Origin: CAZONU01 sp965370045
GTDB lineage: Bacteria > Planctomycetota > SZUA-567 > JAKLDR01
DNA length: 40,922 bases
Reading direction: 5' to 3'
Assembly (NCBI GenBank): GCA_965370045.1
Contig: CBDUSI010000030.1
Location: 1 to 40,922, forward strand
This document shows, one piece after another, positions 6,428 to 17,444 of the stretch; the stretch's first letter is position 1; each line of letters starts with the position of its first letter. Made by a program: the position numbers and the translations under genes. The notes below the pieces were generated by a model. The model saw only the letters and a program-made list of their open reading frames with translations, was not told where the DNA came from and ran no database searches.

Positions 6428-8347
6428 CTACTTCTGCCTTATGATCTTGTCCCGGACCTCGCTGCGGGCCCGGCCGACGAATTCCTTCACGGTCAGCTTG
6501 TGCTGCTCCTTGACCCCGCGCTCCCGCAGGTTGATGGCGCCCTCCTCGACCTCCTTGTCGCCGAGCACCGCGAGGTAGGGTACCTTGGCCAGGGTCCACT
6601 CCCGGACCTTGAGGCCCAGCTTCTCGTTGCGGAAGTCCTCCTCGACGCGCAGCCCGGCGGCGCGCATCTCGGCCGCGACCCTCCCGCCGGCCTCGACGTG
6701 CCGGTCGGCGATGGTTACCACCCGCACCTGGACCGGGGCCAGCCACATGGGAAAGGCCCCGGCGAAGTGCTCGATCAGCCCGCCCACGAAGCGCTCCATG
6801 GAGCCCAGCAGCGCGCGGTGGACCATGGCCACCTCGTGCATGGAGTTGTCGGGGCCCACGTACTGGACGCCGAAGCGCTTGGGAAGGTTGAGGTCCACTT
6901 GGATAGTGGGCCCCTGCCACTCGCGGCCCAGGCTGTCCAGCAGCTTGAGGTCGATCTTCGGCGCGTAGAACACCCCGCCGCCCTCGTCGACTTCGTAGTC
7001 CATGCCGCGTTCCTCCAGCGCCGTGCGCAGCGCGCCGGTGGACCACTTCCATTCTTCCGCGGTGCCCAGGCTCTTCGCCGGGCGGGTGGCCAGGTAGGTC
7101 TTGTAGCTGTAGCCGAAGGCGCTCAGCAGCACGTCGGCGAGGTCCAGCAGCCGCTCTATCTCGCCGGCGAGCTGCTCGCGGGTGCAGAAGATGTGCGAGT
7201 CGTCCTGGGTGAAGCCGCGCACCCGGAGCATGCCGTGCAGCGTGCCCGAGGGCTCGTAGCGGTAGACGGTGCCCAGCTCGGCATAGCGCAGGGGCAGCTC
7301 GCGGTAGCTCCTCTTGGAAGTCTGGTAAATCTTGATGTGCGCCGGGCAGTTCATGGGCTTGACCCGGTAGGGCATCTTGTCGATTTCCATCGGCGCGTAC
7401 ATCATCTCGGCGTAATTTTCAAGATGGCCGCTGGTCTGGTAGACCTTCTCGCTGGCGATGTGCGGGGTGTAGACCGGCCAGTAGCCGCGGGCCAGGTGCT
7501 CGGTCCACCAGAAGTTCTCGATGAGGTGCCGGACCATGGCCAGCTTGGGGTGCCAGAGCACCAGCCCCGGGCCGATCTCCTCGTTGAAGCTGTATAGATC
7601 GAGCTGCTTGGACAGGACGCGGTGGTCGCGCTTCTTGGCCTCCACCAGGAAGGCCAGGTGTCGCTTGAGCTCCTTGCGGTCCTCGAAGGCCGTGCCGTAA
7701 ACGCGCTGGAGCTGCTCGCGCTCCGCGTCGCCCCGCCAGTAGGCCCCCGCCACCGAGAGCAGCTTCACCGCCCGGACTCTCCCCGTTGAGGGCAGGTGCG
7801 GGCCGCGGCAGAGGTCTTCGAAATCGCCGCATCTGTAAAAGCTGAGCGTCTCGCCGTCGGGCAGGTCGCGGATCAGCTCGGCCTTGAACTTGTCGCCGGT
7901 ATTCCCGGCCTCGGCCAGCGCCGCGGCGCGGGATTTCTCCGAGCGCGTGAAGGGCTCGTCCGCCTCGATGAGCGCGGCCATCTCTTTCTCAATGGCCGGG
8001 AAGTCCTCCTGGGTTATGCGCCGGGGCGCGTCGACGTCGTAGTAGAAGCCGTTCTCGATGGCCGGGCCGATGGCCAGCCTGGTCCCGGGAATGACGCGTT
8101 GAATCGCCGCGGCCATGACGTGCGCGGCGGAGTGGCGCAGCATGCCGCGCCCCTCCGGCGAACTCTCGGCGACCAGGTTCACGGTGGCGCCCTCGGGCAG
8201 CTCAAAGCCGAGGTCGCGGAGCTCGCCGTCGACCTCCACGCCCACCGCGCGGTCGGGCCACTTGCCGCCGAGCTCGGCGGCAAGGTCGGCGCCGCTGGCC
8301 CCGTCGCGCAGGGACAGCACCTTCCCGTCAGGCAGTTTGGCTTTCAC
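6428..8347 (-). CDS. thrS: Threonyl-tRNA synthetase
   Basis: At 639 residues with the chosen GTG start this matches the family (E. coli 642). Visible parts: TGS domain (KAKLPDGKVLSLRDGASG), editing domain with the HSAAH zinc-type motif, and the class II core with GTLHGMLRVRGFTQDDSHIFC (motif 2), the zinc-ligand region MNCPAHI, and the C-terminal anticodon domain (VRVVTIADRH, EEDFRNEKLGLKVREW, GDKEVEEGAINLRERG). The frame is open further upstream, but that part runs through the tRNA gene. GTG at 8347 has GGAGG 12 bases upstream; a TTG at 8359 is the alternative. The infC Shine-Dalgarno begins within its stop codon. Confidence 0.96.
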   Translation of the reverse strand: MKAKLPDGKVLSLRDGASGADLAAELGGKWPDRAVGVEVDGELRDLGFELPEGATVNLVAESSPEGRGMLRHSAAHVMAAAIQRVIPGTRLAIGPAIENGFYYDVDAPRRITQEDFPAIEKEMAALIEADEPFTRSEKSRAAALAEAGNTGDKFKAELIRDLPDGETLSFYRCGDFEDLCRGPHLPSTGRVRAVKLLSVAGAYWRGDAEREQLQRVYGTAFEDRKELKRHLAFLVEAKKRDHRVLSKQLDLYSFNEEIGPGLVLWHPKLAMVRHLIENFWWTEHLARGYWPVYTPHIASEKVYQTSGHLENYAEMMYAPMEIDKMPYRVKPMNCPAHIKIYQTSKRSYRELPLRYAELGTVYRYEPSGTLHGMLRVRGFTQDDSHIFCTREQLAGEIERLLDLADVLLSAFGYSYKTYLATRPAKSLGTAEEWKWSTGALRTALEERGMDYEVDEGGGVFYAPKIDLKLLDSLGREWQGPTIQVDLNLPKRFGVQYVGPDNSMHEVAMVHRALLGSMERFVGGLIEHFAGAFPMWLAPVQVRVVTIADRHVEAGGRVAAEMRAAGLRVEEDFRNEKLGLKVREWTLAKVPYLAVLGDKEVEEGAINLRERGVKEQHKLTVKEFVGRARSEVRDKIIRQK

Positions 8348-8444
8348 TTTACGGACCAACCTCCATCCGCCAGGCCCCTCTACGGGTCGGCCGCCCAGAA
8401 TACGGGGGCCGTGCTTCGACCGCGGGCGCCTCGGCTTTTCGCAA

Positions 8445-8458
8445 CTCCCCCGGGGGAG
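8445..8458 (-). other. Perfect 14-base GC palindrome between tRNA-Val and thrS
   Basis: CTCCCCCGGGGGAG is a perfect palindrome 13 bases after the tRNA CCA end. On the transcript it could fold into a very stable short hairpin, followed by TTGCGAAAAG. There is no U run, so it is a poor intrinsic terminator. It may help tRNA release or attenuate thrS; both are guesses. Confidence 0.35.
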
Positions 8459-8471
8459 CGCGAGCAGGCAG

Positions 8472-8548
8472 TGGTGGGCGATGCTGGACTTGAACCAGCG
8501 ACCCCTAGCTTGTCGAGCTAGTGCTCTAGCCAACTGAGCTAATCGCCC
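8472..8548 (-). tRNA. tRNA-Val (anticodon GAC), CCA encoded, with C at position 33
   Basis: Read on the minus strand it folds as a full cloverleaf: acceptor GGGCGAT/ATCGCCC, TAGCTCAGTTGG D-arm, anticodon stem CTAGC/GCTAG, T-arm GCTGG-TTCAAGT-CCAGC, A73 and an encoded CCA. The seven-base anticodon loop is TCGACAA, giving anticodon GAC at 34-36 (valine, codons GUC/GUU). A73, A35 and C36 agree with valine identity. Position 33 is C where nearly all tRNAs have U. The gene heads the thrS operon, 124 bases upstream of the chosen thrS start. Confidence 0.9.
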
Positions 8549-8567
8549 ACGGGCCTTGCGCTTAGGG

Positions 8568-8594
8568 ATTATAGGCGGGGATCGGGAGCGTCAA
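8568..8594 (-). promoter_or_regulatory. Sigma-70-type promoter for tRNA-Val
   Basis: On the minus strand TTGACG (8594-8589) and a perfect TATAAT (8573-8568) are separated by 15 bases, two short of optimum. The -10 box ends 19 bases before the mature tRNA 5' end, leaving room for a short 5' leader. It may also feed thrS and the operon behind it. Confidence 0.7.
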
Positions 8595-8647
8595 GCGGAT
8601 TTCGGCTTCGGAGGTGCCGCTCAGGGGCTTCGCCGCTGCCGTCCCGA

Positions 8648-8673
8648 CGCCCCATTCTTGAACGGCCGCCTAG
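8648..8673 (-). repeat. Degenerate terminal repeat of the dispersed element
   Basis: On the minus strand this reads CTAGGCGGCCGTTCAAGAAT then GGGGCG. Against the element end (CTAGCAGGCCGTTGAAAAAT then GGGGCG) it differs at 4 of 26 positions. The TAG is the stop codon of the upstream gene (8670-9377). No full element follows, so this is a decayed copy or a solo end. Confidence 0.6.
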
Positions 8674-9377
8674 CGCCGCTCGGTTATATCGTAGCCGTCG
8701 GGCGTGACCCATATCTCGAAGACCACTCCCTTGCGGGGCTCCCGGTAGACGCCCTTGCCGCCGACGCCATCCACTCCCGGCAGGCGGTAGTCATTCTCGC
8801 GCAGATAAGTCCAGAGCCAGTCCTTCTCGGCGTTCTTGCCGCCGAGGTTGTGGACCGTGGGTTTCTTGCCCTCAGGCGGCTTGGCGCTGTAGAAGCGCCC
8901 GTCGATGCGCGTCAGGCGGTAGCAGGTCTTGAGCCCCAGCAGGCGCAGGAACTTCGACCACCTGAGGATATGGCCCTCCATGCGCCACTGGTCGCCGTTG
9001 ACGAAGTAGGTCTTCTTGGGCTGCTTCACGCCGTCGACCACGGGAGAATATTCCAGATAGATGCGCTGGGGCCGGTCCCTGATCGGCCAGGCCAGCACCT
9101 CGGCGCACTTGGTCCGCTCGGAAAGCGCCCGGTAGCTGGCCACGGCGCTCATCAGGCTGACCCCGGCCACCGCCACGGCGACCAGGGTTATCCCGCCCAG
9201 GACCTCCGCCGCGCAGGCGCTCATGCCGGGACGCCGGGCGCGCTTCTCGGGGTCGGCTCTACGCCGGGTCCGGAGCCAGCGCCAGGTGCCGCGCAGCGGG
9301 ACCAGCAGCAGCACCAGCCCGACCAGCGCGGCAAGGCCCGTAACCAGATACAACGGCCAGAGATCTACGCCGAGCAT
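8670..9377 (-). CDS. Two-TM membrane protein of unknown function
   Basis: A 235-residue protein. Two hydrophobic helices lie at about 7-27 and 57-81, joined by a basic Arg-rich loop (TWRWLRTRRRADPEKRARR). The remaining 150 residues form a soluble domain with a VNGDQWRMEGHILRWSKFLRLLGLKTCYRLTRIDGRFYS block (about 124-162). From memory this block resembles a loosely named cation/multidrug efflux pump family of gammaproteobacteria that has no proven transport role; the match is unverified and no function is claimed. ATG start. It is a single gene upstream of the tRNA promoter, and its TAG stop coincides with the tip of a degenerate repeat. Confidence 0.8.
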   Translation of the reverse strand: MLGVDLWPLYLVTGLAALVGLVLLLVPLRGTWRWLRTRRRADPEKRARRPGMSACAAEVLGGITLVAVAVAGVSLMSAVASYRALSERTKCAEVLAWPIRDRPQRIYLEYSPVVDGVKQPKKTYFVNGDQWRMEGHILRWSKFLRLLGLKTCYRLTRIDGRFYSAKPPEGKKPTVHNLGGKNAEKDWLWTYLRENDYRLPGVDGVGGKGVYREPRKGVVFEIWVTPDGYDITERR

Positions 9378-9433
9378 GGTTTCCTCCCGGCGGAGATTCT
9401 AGGCCCGGGGAGGCCGGCAGTCAACGATTACCT

Positions 9434-9457
9434 CAGTTGCCGGTGGTCGGTTGTCGG
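9434..9457. repeat. Simple dispersed repeat, left flank of the R-M gene
   Basis: CAGTTGCCGGTGGTCGGTTG followed by TCGG lies 3 bases beyond the R-M stop codon. It is built of GTTG/TCGG/GGTTG units and resembles, in opposite orientation, the repeat at 12736-12782 on the other side of the gene. Confidence 0.6.
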
Positions 9458-9460
9458 ACC

Positions 9461-12400
9461 TCATTCCATGGGCCAGTCGGGAATGGCCTTGTCAACATCG
9501 GCCATTAGCTTGATTGTTTCGCGCAGCGCCGCGCAGGTCTTGGCGTAGTGCTCCAGGTCATCGTATGAGAGAGTGCGGCTGGCCTTGGCGCGGTCCTTGA
9601 GCCACTTATGGCAGACCTGATAGCCGCCGACCTGGAACTCCCAGGTTTCGGGCTCCACCGGCTCGAAGTATTGGGTCGCGTTCACGTAGACGCGCTTCTG
9701 CTTCTCGTCGTAGCGGGGCTTCTCGACGGCGTTGTCCCCTTCGACGGGATAATGCGGGCGGAACTCGGAATCGTCAAGCTCCGGGGTTTCCAGCAGGTGC
9801 AGCTTGACCAGTTTGCCGCCGAGAGCCGCCAGCTTGCGGAAGAGCGGCTTGGAGGAGGTCAGCGGCACGCGCGGGAAGTCGATCTTCAAGAGCTCGGCGT
9901 AGCGGGAGCGGTATGTCGGCGAGTGGAAGACTGCGTAGATGTAGTTGAAGATGTCCTCCGGGCCGAAGCTCTTCTTCACGTCCCCGCGGCCATCGGTAAC
10001 GAACTTGAGCTTGAGCTTCTTCCCGAACTCCTCCACGAACTCCGGCGCGAGGTTCGGTCGCCGGCCGTTCTTGCCGGGAAGCCAATGTTCCTTATCAAAG
10101 AGGGTGCCCTTGCTCTGCTCGGTGGGATAACAGTACAACGGGAACACTTGATTAGCTTCGCGACTCCTTGTTGAAACAACGCAGTCATTAGCCGGTTGTT
10201 TCGCGACCCAGCAGTGCCTATAGCCCACAGTGCCCTGCTGTCGTGAGGAAAGCAGGCATAGGTTGCTCTTACCAGCGACGTGCTCTCGCAACTCCCTGCG
10301 AGGGTAGTCCATCGCGATTTCATCGAAATAGCACGCGCGCCGATCAAAGGGGCGGTACAGACAGTCTACAATGGGAACTTTCCAGTTCTGGTCCTTGCGC
10401 AGGTCTTCCCGCGCCCGCGCAAGCTGCCAGTCTCTATTGTCTTTCAGGTCGTACTTCTGTCGAAATTCCGTGTCGCTCAGTTCTTCTTTCCGCATTTCGC
10501 TGATGCGCCGCTGCATCTCGTCGCGCTCGAAAACCACGGCGAAACCGTCCCGATGCGTCTGGAAGCCAAGAACGTTTACCGGCATCGCCTCCGTGACCTT
10601 CCAGCCCCGCTCGTACTCCGCCAAGCGCTTCGTATCTCTCGGCACGAACAAGTAGTACTCGGGCTGAGGTTTCAGCTTCTTCCATTTCGTTGTCGAAGCG
10701 CTCTCGGACGCCAGTCGCTTGTACTTGGCCTCGCGCTTTCCCCACAGGTTCGCGTGGCGCACGCCGCCGTCCTTGCCGTCCTTGACCATCAGCGCAATTG
10801 CCACGCCCTGCATGATGTCGAAGACGTTCTTGTCCGGGCTGCCGTCCGGGCAGGCCTCTTTCTTCTTGGCGTTGCCGTGAAGGTCGAGGACGTGTATCTC
10901 ATCGAAGGCCGTCAGGAGTTGCTGGCGCATTCCTCGGAAGGTGGGGTTGTCGAGATAACCGTGATTGGTGATGAAGCCGACTATCCCTTCCCCGGTCTCC
11001 TGTATCCGCCACTGCGCGAAACGCAGGAACTTCACGTAATCGTCCTGAAGCCACTTGGGGTTCTTCTCGCCCAGCGGCTTGCCGTCAACCTGATAGTAGT
11101 CATCGAGCAGCCGGCCTATCCAGGTCTTCTTCTTGCGCTTCTTGCCATTCTCGTCAACAACCTCCCGCCAACTGGCGTTCGCCGAGTGGCCGGAGTACGG
11201 CGGGTTGCCTATCACCACCATGATGGGCTTGTCGCGCTTGACCTTGGCGGCCTCGTTGGCCTCGTCCGCTATGTAGTTGGCGAAGGGCATCCGCTCGCTC
11301 TTCTTCGCCGCTTCTTCCAGCGTGTTGGTCAGGAAGATGTTAAGGCGCTCGTCCGCCTTGAAGTCGTAGCCGGTGCGGCCCAACTCAATCGCCAGCTTCA
11401 TGTGCGCCATCGTGTAGGGGGCCATCAACAGCTCAAACCCGAACAGGCGCGGCAGGAGCTTCTCGCGCACGTACTCCGACCACATGCCCTTGTTGCCCTT
11501 GAAGCGCTCATAGACCAGCTCGATCACCCGCTGGAGGAAGGTGCCGGTCCCGCAGGCGGGGTCCAGCACCAGAACGCTCTCGTCGGCCAGGCCCGCCTTC
11601 TTGCCGAAGCGCGTCTTGAGCAGTTCGTCAACGCTGCGGACGATGTAGTCCACCACCGGCTCGGGGGTGTAGTAGACGCCCCGGGCCTCGCGCATCTTGG
11701 GATCGTAGGCGGCCAGGAAGGTCTCATAGAAGTGAATGACCGGGTCGGTCTTGCCCTTGTGCCTGCCGAAATCCTCCAGGACGGCGCCCATGTCCGCGCA
11801 CTTGAGCACGTAGACCAGCTCGTCCACCGCCCAGTCAAGGCGGCGGTCCAGTTCTGGCCCGGCGATCTCCGCGAAGAGCTTGCGCAGGAAGGGATTGGTC
11901 CGAGGCAGCAGCCCCGCGGCGTGCTCCCGGTCGAAGTAGCTTGATTCCGGCTTCTGGCAGCGCGCGGCGAAGAGCCCGTAGGCCATGGTCTGCGCGTACA
12001 TGTCCGCGAACTCGGCTTCCTTGAGCGCGGGCACCAGCACCCGGCGGAAGGCTTCGAGCTGTCCGTGAAGGTGTCCCGTTTCCTTTTCGCCTTTGAAGAT
12101 GTTCTCAATCAACTCGTGGACTATGCGGGCAATCGTCGCCATGCGCTGGGCCAGGTCTTTGGCCCGCGTGGCGCGCGGGGCCTGCTCCTGGAAGAAGAGT
12201 TCGAAGAACTCCGCAAGCTCGGCTGCGCCCTTCTTGCGTTCCTTGAGCTTCTTGTTGTCGCCCGTCGTCGCCAGCTTGACCTTGCGGCGGGGCTTGTCCT
12301 CCCCGCCGACGTACCACCAGAATTCCAGATAGTCGGTGAGGATCAGGTTGTGAAAGCCCCCGCGGTAGCGCTTGAGCTGCTCGCTCCTCGCCTCCTTTGC

Positions 12401-12649
12401 CAGCGACTTACCAATGTCTTTGGTCTCCACATACCCCAGCGGGACACGCCCCTTGCCCTTGGTGACGATGAAGTCGGGCGCGCCTACTCTTTCTCGCTTG
12501 GGCTCGTTTATGGCATCCACGCCGGTGGGGCTGAAAGCGTCCAGCAGAGACTTGAAGGCTGGGCGGTAGGTGTGCTCCGTTGCGTCCGGCCGCTTATAGA
12601 GCTTCCCGACCTCGGCGAGGTAGGCTTGGATAGCGTCAGTGTGTTTCAT
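9461..12649 (-). CDS. Single-chain restriction-modification enzyme (type IIG/Eco57I-like)
   Basis: The chosen ATG (MKHTDAIQAYLAEV) has AGGAGG six bases upstream; the frame is open further back but through repeats and another gene. Of 1062 residues, the first 120 look like a PD-(D/E)XK nuclease: GAPDFIV (Asp59), GYVETK (Glu75, Lys77) and SEQLKRY (Gln91). A helical spacer precedes an N6-adenine methylase with motif I DPACGTGTF (363-371) and motif IV NPPY (482-485); GVYYTPEPVVDYIV (324-337) is typical of this class. The remaining 500 residues should hold the target recognition domain. No helicase motifs are seen, arguing against types I, III and ISP. It probably cuts and methylates DNA alone as a defence enzyme. 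No cognate gene is adjacent. Confidence 0.9.
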   Translation of the reverse strand: MKHTDAIQAYLAEVGKLYKRPDATEHTYRPAFKSLLDAFSPTGVDAINEPKRERVGAPDFIVTKGKGRVPLGYVETKDIGKSLAKEARSEQLKRYRGGFHNLILTDYLEFWWYVGGEDKPRRKVKLATTGDNKKLKERKKGAAELAEFFELFFQEQAPRATRAKDLAQRMATIARIVHELIENIFKGEKETGHLHGQLEAFRRVLVPALKEAEFADMYAQTMAYGLFAARCQKPESSYFDREHAAGLLPRTNPFLRKLFAEIAGPELDRRLDWAVDELVYVLKCADMGAVLEDFGRHKGKTDPVIHFYETFLAAYDPKMREARGVYYTPEPVVDYIVRSVDELLKTRFGKKAGLADESVLVLDPACGTGTFLQRVIELVYERFKGNKGMWSEYVREKLLPRLFGFELLMAPYTMAHMKLAIELGRTGYDFKADERLNIFLTNTLEEAAKKSERMPFANYIADEANEAAKVKRDKPIMVVIGNPPYSGHSANASWREVVDENGKKRKKKTWIGRLLDDYYQVDGKPLGEKNPKWLQDDYVKFLRFAQWRIQETGEGIVGFITNHGYLDNPTFRGMRQQLLTAFDEIHVLDLHGNAKKKEACPDGSPDKNVFDIMQGVAIALMVKDGKDGGVRHANLWGKREAKYKRLASESASTTKWKKLKPQPEYYLFVPRDTKRLAEYERGWKVTEAMPVNVLGFQTHRDGFAVVFERDEMQRRISEMRKEELSDTEFRQKYDLKDNRDWQLARAREDLRKDQNWKVPIVDCLYRPFDRRACYFDEIAMDYPRRELREHVAGKSNLCLLSSRQQGTVGYRHCWVAKQPANDCVVSTRSREANQVFPLYCYPTEQSKGTLFDKEHWLPGKNGRRPNLAPEFVEEFGKKLKLKFVTDGRGDVKKSFGPEDIFNYIYAVFHSPTYRSRYAELLKIDFPRVPLTSSKPLFRKLAALGGKLVKLHLLETPELDDSEFRPHYPVEGDNAVEKPRYDEKQKRVYVNATQYFEPVEPETWEFQVGGYQVCHKWLKDRAKASRTLSYDDLEHYAKTCAALRETIKLMADVDKAIPDWPME

Positions 12650-12735
12650 TCGGCGCCTCCTGGCCGACAGGTTAGCGCCGTCCGGGCTTGCCCGCAAGGG
12701 AAATCCCCGGCCAGGGAGGGCGCATCTCCCCCATG

Positions 12736-12782
12736 CCAACCACCAGCAACCAACTGCCAACCACCGACAACCGACAACTAAC
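12736..12782. repeat. Simple dispersed repeat, right flank of the R-M gene
   Basis: The segment is made of CCAACCACCAGCAACCAACT-type units followed by CCAACCACCGACAACCGACAAC and ends one base before the stop codon of the next gene. It is the opposite orientation of the GTTG/TCGG repeat at 9434-9457. Similar simple repeats recur in many environmental bacterial genomes (from memory). Confidence 0.65.
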
Positions 12783-13601
12783 TCACGGAGGCGCGCGTTC
12801 GTCGGGGTCGTCCTCGTCGCCGTCGGCGTGCAGGCCCTTCTCCCAGTCAATGGGCCCAGGCGGGTTGACCCGGTACTCCTCCGCGCCCTCGTCAAACGAT
12901 GGCTTTTGCCCTCCCTGGCAAACCGGCGGGACGCCGCCCTCCTGGCGGAGTTCTGGCAACTGCTCTTGCCACTCATGAGGCCCTGAAGGGCCGTCCTGAA
13001 TGGCAACGGGCTCGGTGTTGCTTTCTTCGCGGTAAACTGTCTTGCGAATCCCCGCCAGTTGACGGCCGAGGTCCTTGACCCGGGCGCGCGCGGCGACGCC
13101 CCGCCGCTTCCTGTCGCGACCTTCCACCAGCTCGGACCAGGCCGTCCACTTGAACCGCTCGCGGCAGAGATGGCGGTAGTGCTGCAAGATCTCCCGCGCG
13201 GCGCGCAGGACCACGAAGGGGTTCTCATGGTCGAGCAAGCCCGCGCACCTGTCCATCGCCGCTAGCACGTGCTCCCGGGCCCTCTCTACGTCTTCGGAAC
13301 CGCAGATGGACGCAGATGAACGGGGATTCTCCTCCGCGGAAACATCCATCGGGGAAACGTCGCGCGTCCCGCCGCGATCAGTACCGACATCTGCGCCTAT
13401 CTGCGTCACTACATCTGGTTGAACCCACCTGCCGCGGTTCCCGTCCTCTGTGTCTCCGTGCCTCTGTGGTGAAGTCAGCCGCAGGTGCGCCAGCATGGTC
13501 CGAGCGGCTTCCAGCGCGATGCGCTCGTTCTCGCTGCGGGCCAGCTCGGCCAGGCGCTCCAAGGCCAGGGCCTCGTACTGCTCGCGCGTCATATCGCTCA
13601 T
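12783..13601 (-). CDS. Unknown protein upstream of the R-M gene, with repeat-like insertions in frame
   Basis: A 272-residue protein using the ATG (MSDMTREQYEALALERL) six bases behind AGGTG; an ATG at 13616 gives five more residues. Residues 1-42 are helical and Glu/Ala-rich. Residues about 45-105 are encoded by DNA resembling two dispersed repeats (13296-13473) and read as low complexity. A second helical block follows (HVLAAMDRCAGLLDHENPFVVLRAAREILQHYRHLC), and then a Pro/Asp-rich tail. No family is recognised; a HEAT-like helical repeat or a phage terminase small-subunit-like fold are guesses. It is co-directional with the R-M gene 133 bases downstream, so a partner role is possible but unproven. 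Confidence 0.65.
   Translation of the reverse strand: MSDMTREQYEALALERLAELARSENERIALEAARTMLAHLRLTSPQRHGDTEDGNRGRWVQPDVVTQIGADVGTDRGGTRDVSPMDVSAEENPRSSASICGSEDVERAREHVLAAMDRCAGLLDHENPFVVLRAAREILQHYRHLCRERFKWTAWSELVEGRDRKRRGVAARARVKDLGRQLAGIRKTVYREESNTEPVAIQDGPSGPHEWQEQLPELRQEGGVPPVCQGGQKPSFDEGAEEYRVNPPGPIDWEKGLHADGDEDDPDERAPP
13296..13473. repeat. CGCAGAT-type inverted repeats and CACAGAGGCACGGAGA-type repeat inside a gene
   Basis: Positions 13296-13325 carry GGAACCGCAGATGGACGCAG followed by ATGAACGGGG. Positions 13384-13420 carry a related sequence in the opposite orientation (ATCTGCGCCTATCTGCGTCA). Positions 13445-13473 read, on the minus strand, TTCACCACAGAGGCACGGAG followed by ACACAGAGG. 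Sequences of these two kinds are dispersed in many bacterial genomes (from memory). Here they lie within an open reading frame without breaking it. Confidence 0.6.
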
Positions 13602-13806
13602 CATCGTCACCTGCATATATTATACACCGAACTAGCGCGAAAGTCAAGCAGAATAACAGGAAAAACGCGAATAGCGCCTATCGCCGTAACGCGCATATCT
13701 AGGCGATTTGCGTGCGCTTTCTCGATCCCATCGGATTTTTCTTCTGATTTTCTCCGGCTGTCAGTACGCGGGCGGGCGGGGCCGGCCCGCCGGCGCCTTT
13801 TGCGCG

Positions 13807-13835
13807 TTGAATCACGGTTGCGCCGCGCATATAAG
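13807..13835 (+). promoter_or_regulatory. Sigma-70-type promoter for the hydantoinase gene
   Basis: TTGAAT (13807-13812) and TATAAG (13830-13835) are separated by exactly 17 bases, 30 bases before the ATG at 13866. The 249-base divergent region (13617-13865) is more AT-rich than its surroundings and also holds a GC-rich inverted repeat (GGCGGGGCCGGCCCGCC near 13774-13790). No operator could be assigned. Confidence 0.65.
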
Positions 13836-13865
13836 TTGCGGCACACCTTGCGCAAAGGGAGCAGC

Positions 13866-17438
<3,573 letters not shown>

Positions 17439-17444
17439 GCCCGG

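Noticed and set aside
6417..7052. N-terminal extension of infC
   Set aside because: It lies in the thrS gene in another frame, with shadow composition; the conserved IF3 N-terminus begins at the AUU.
8115..8537. Frames ending in GLEPATPSLSS or LDLNQRPLACRAS-type peptides
   Set aside because: These are the well-known false peptides made by reading through a tRNA gene; the tRNA-Val at 8472-8548 explains them.
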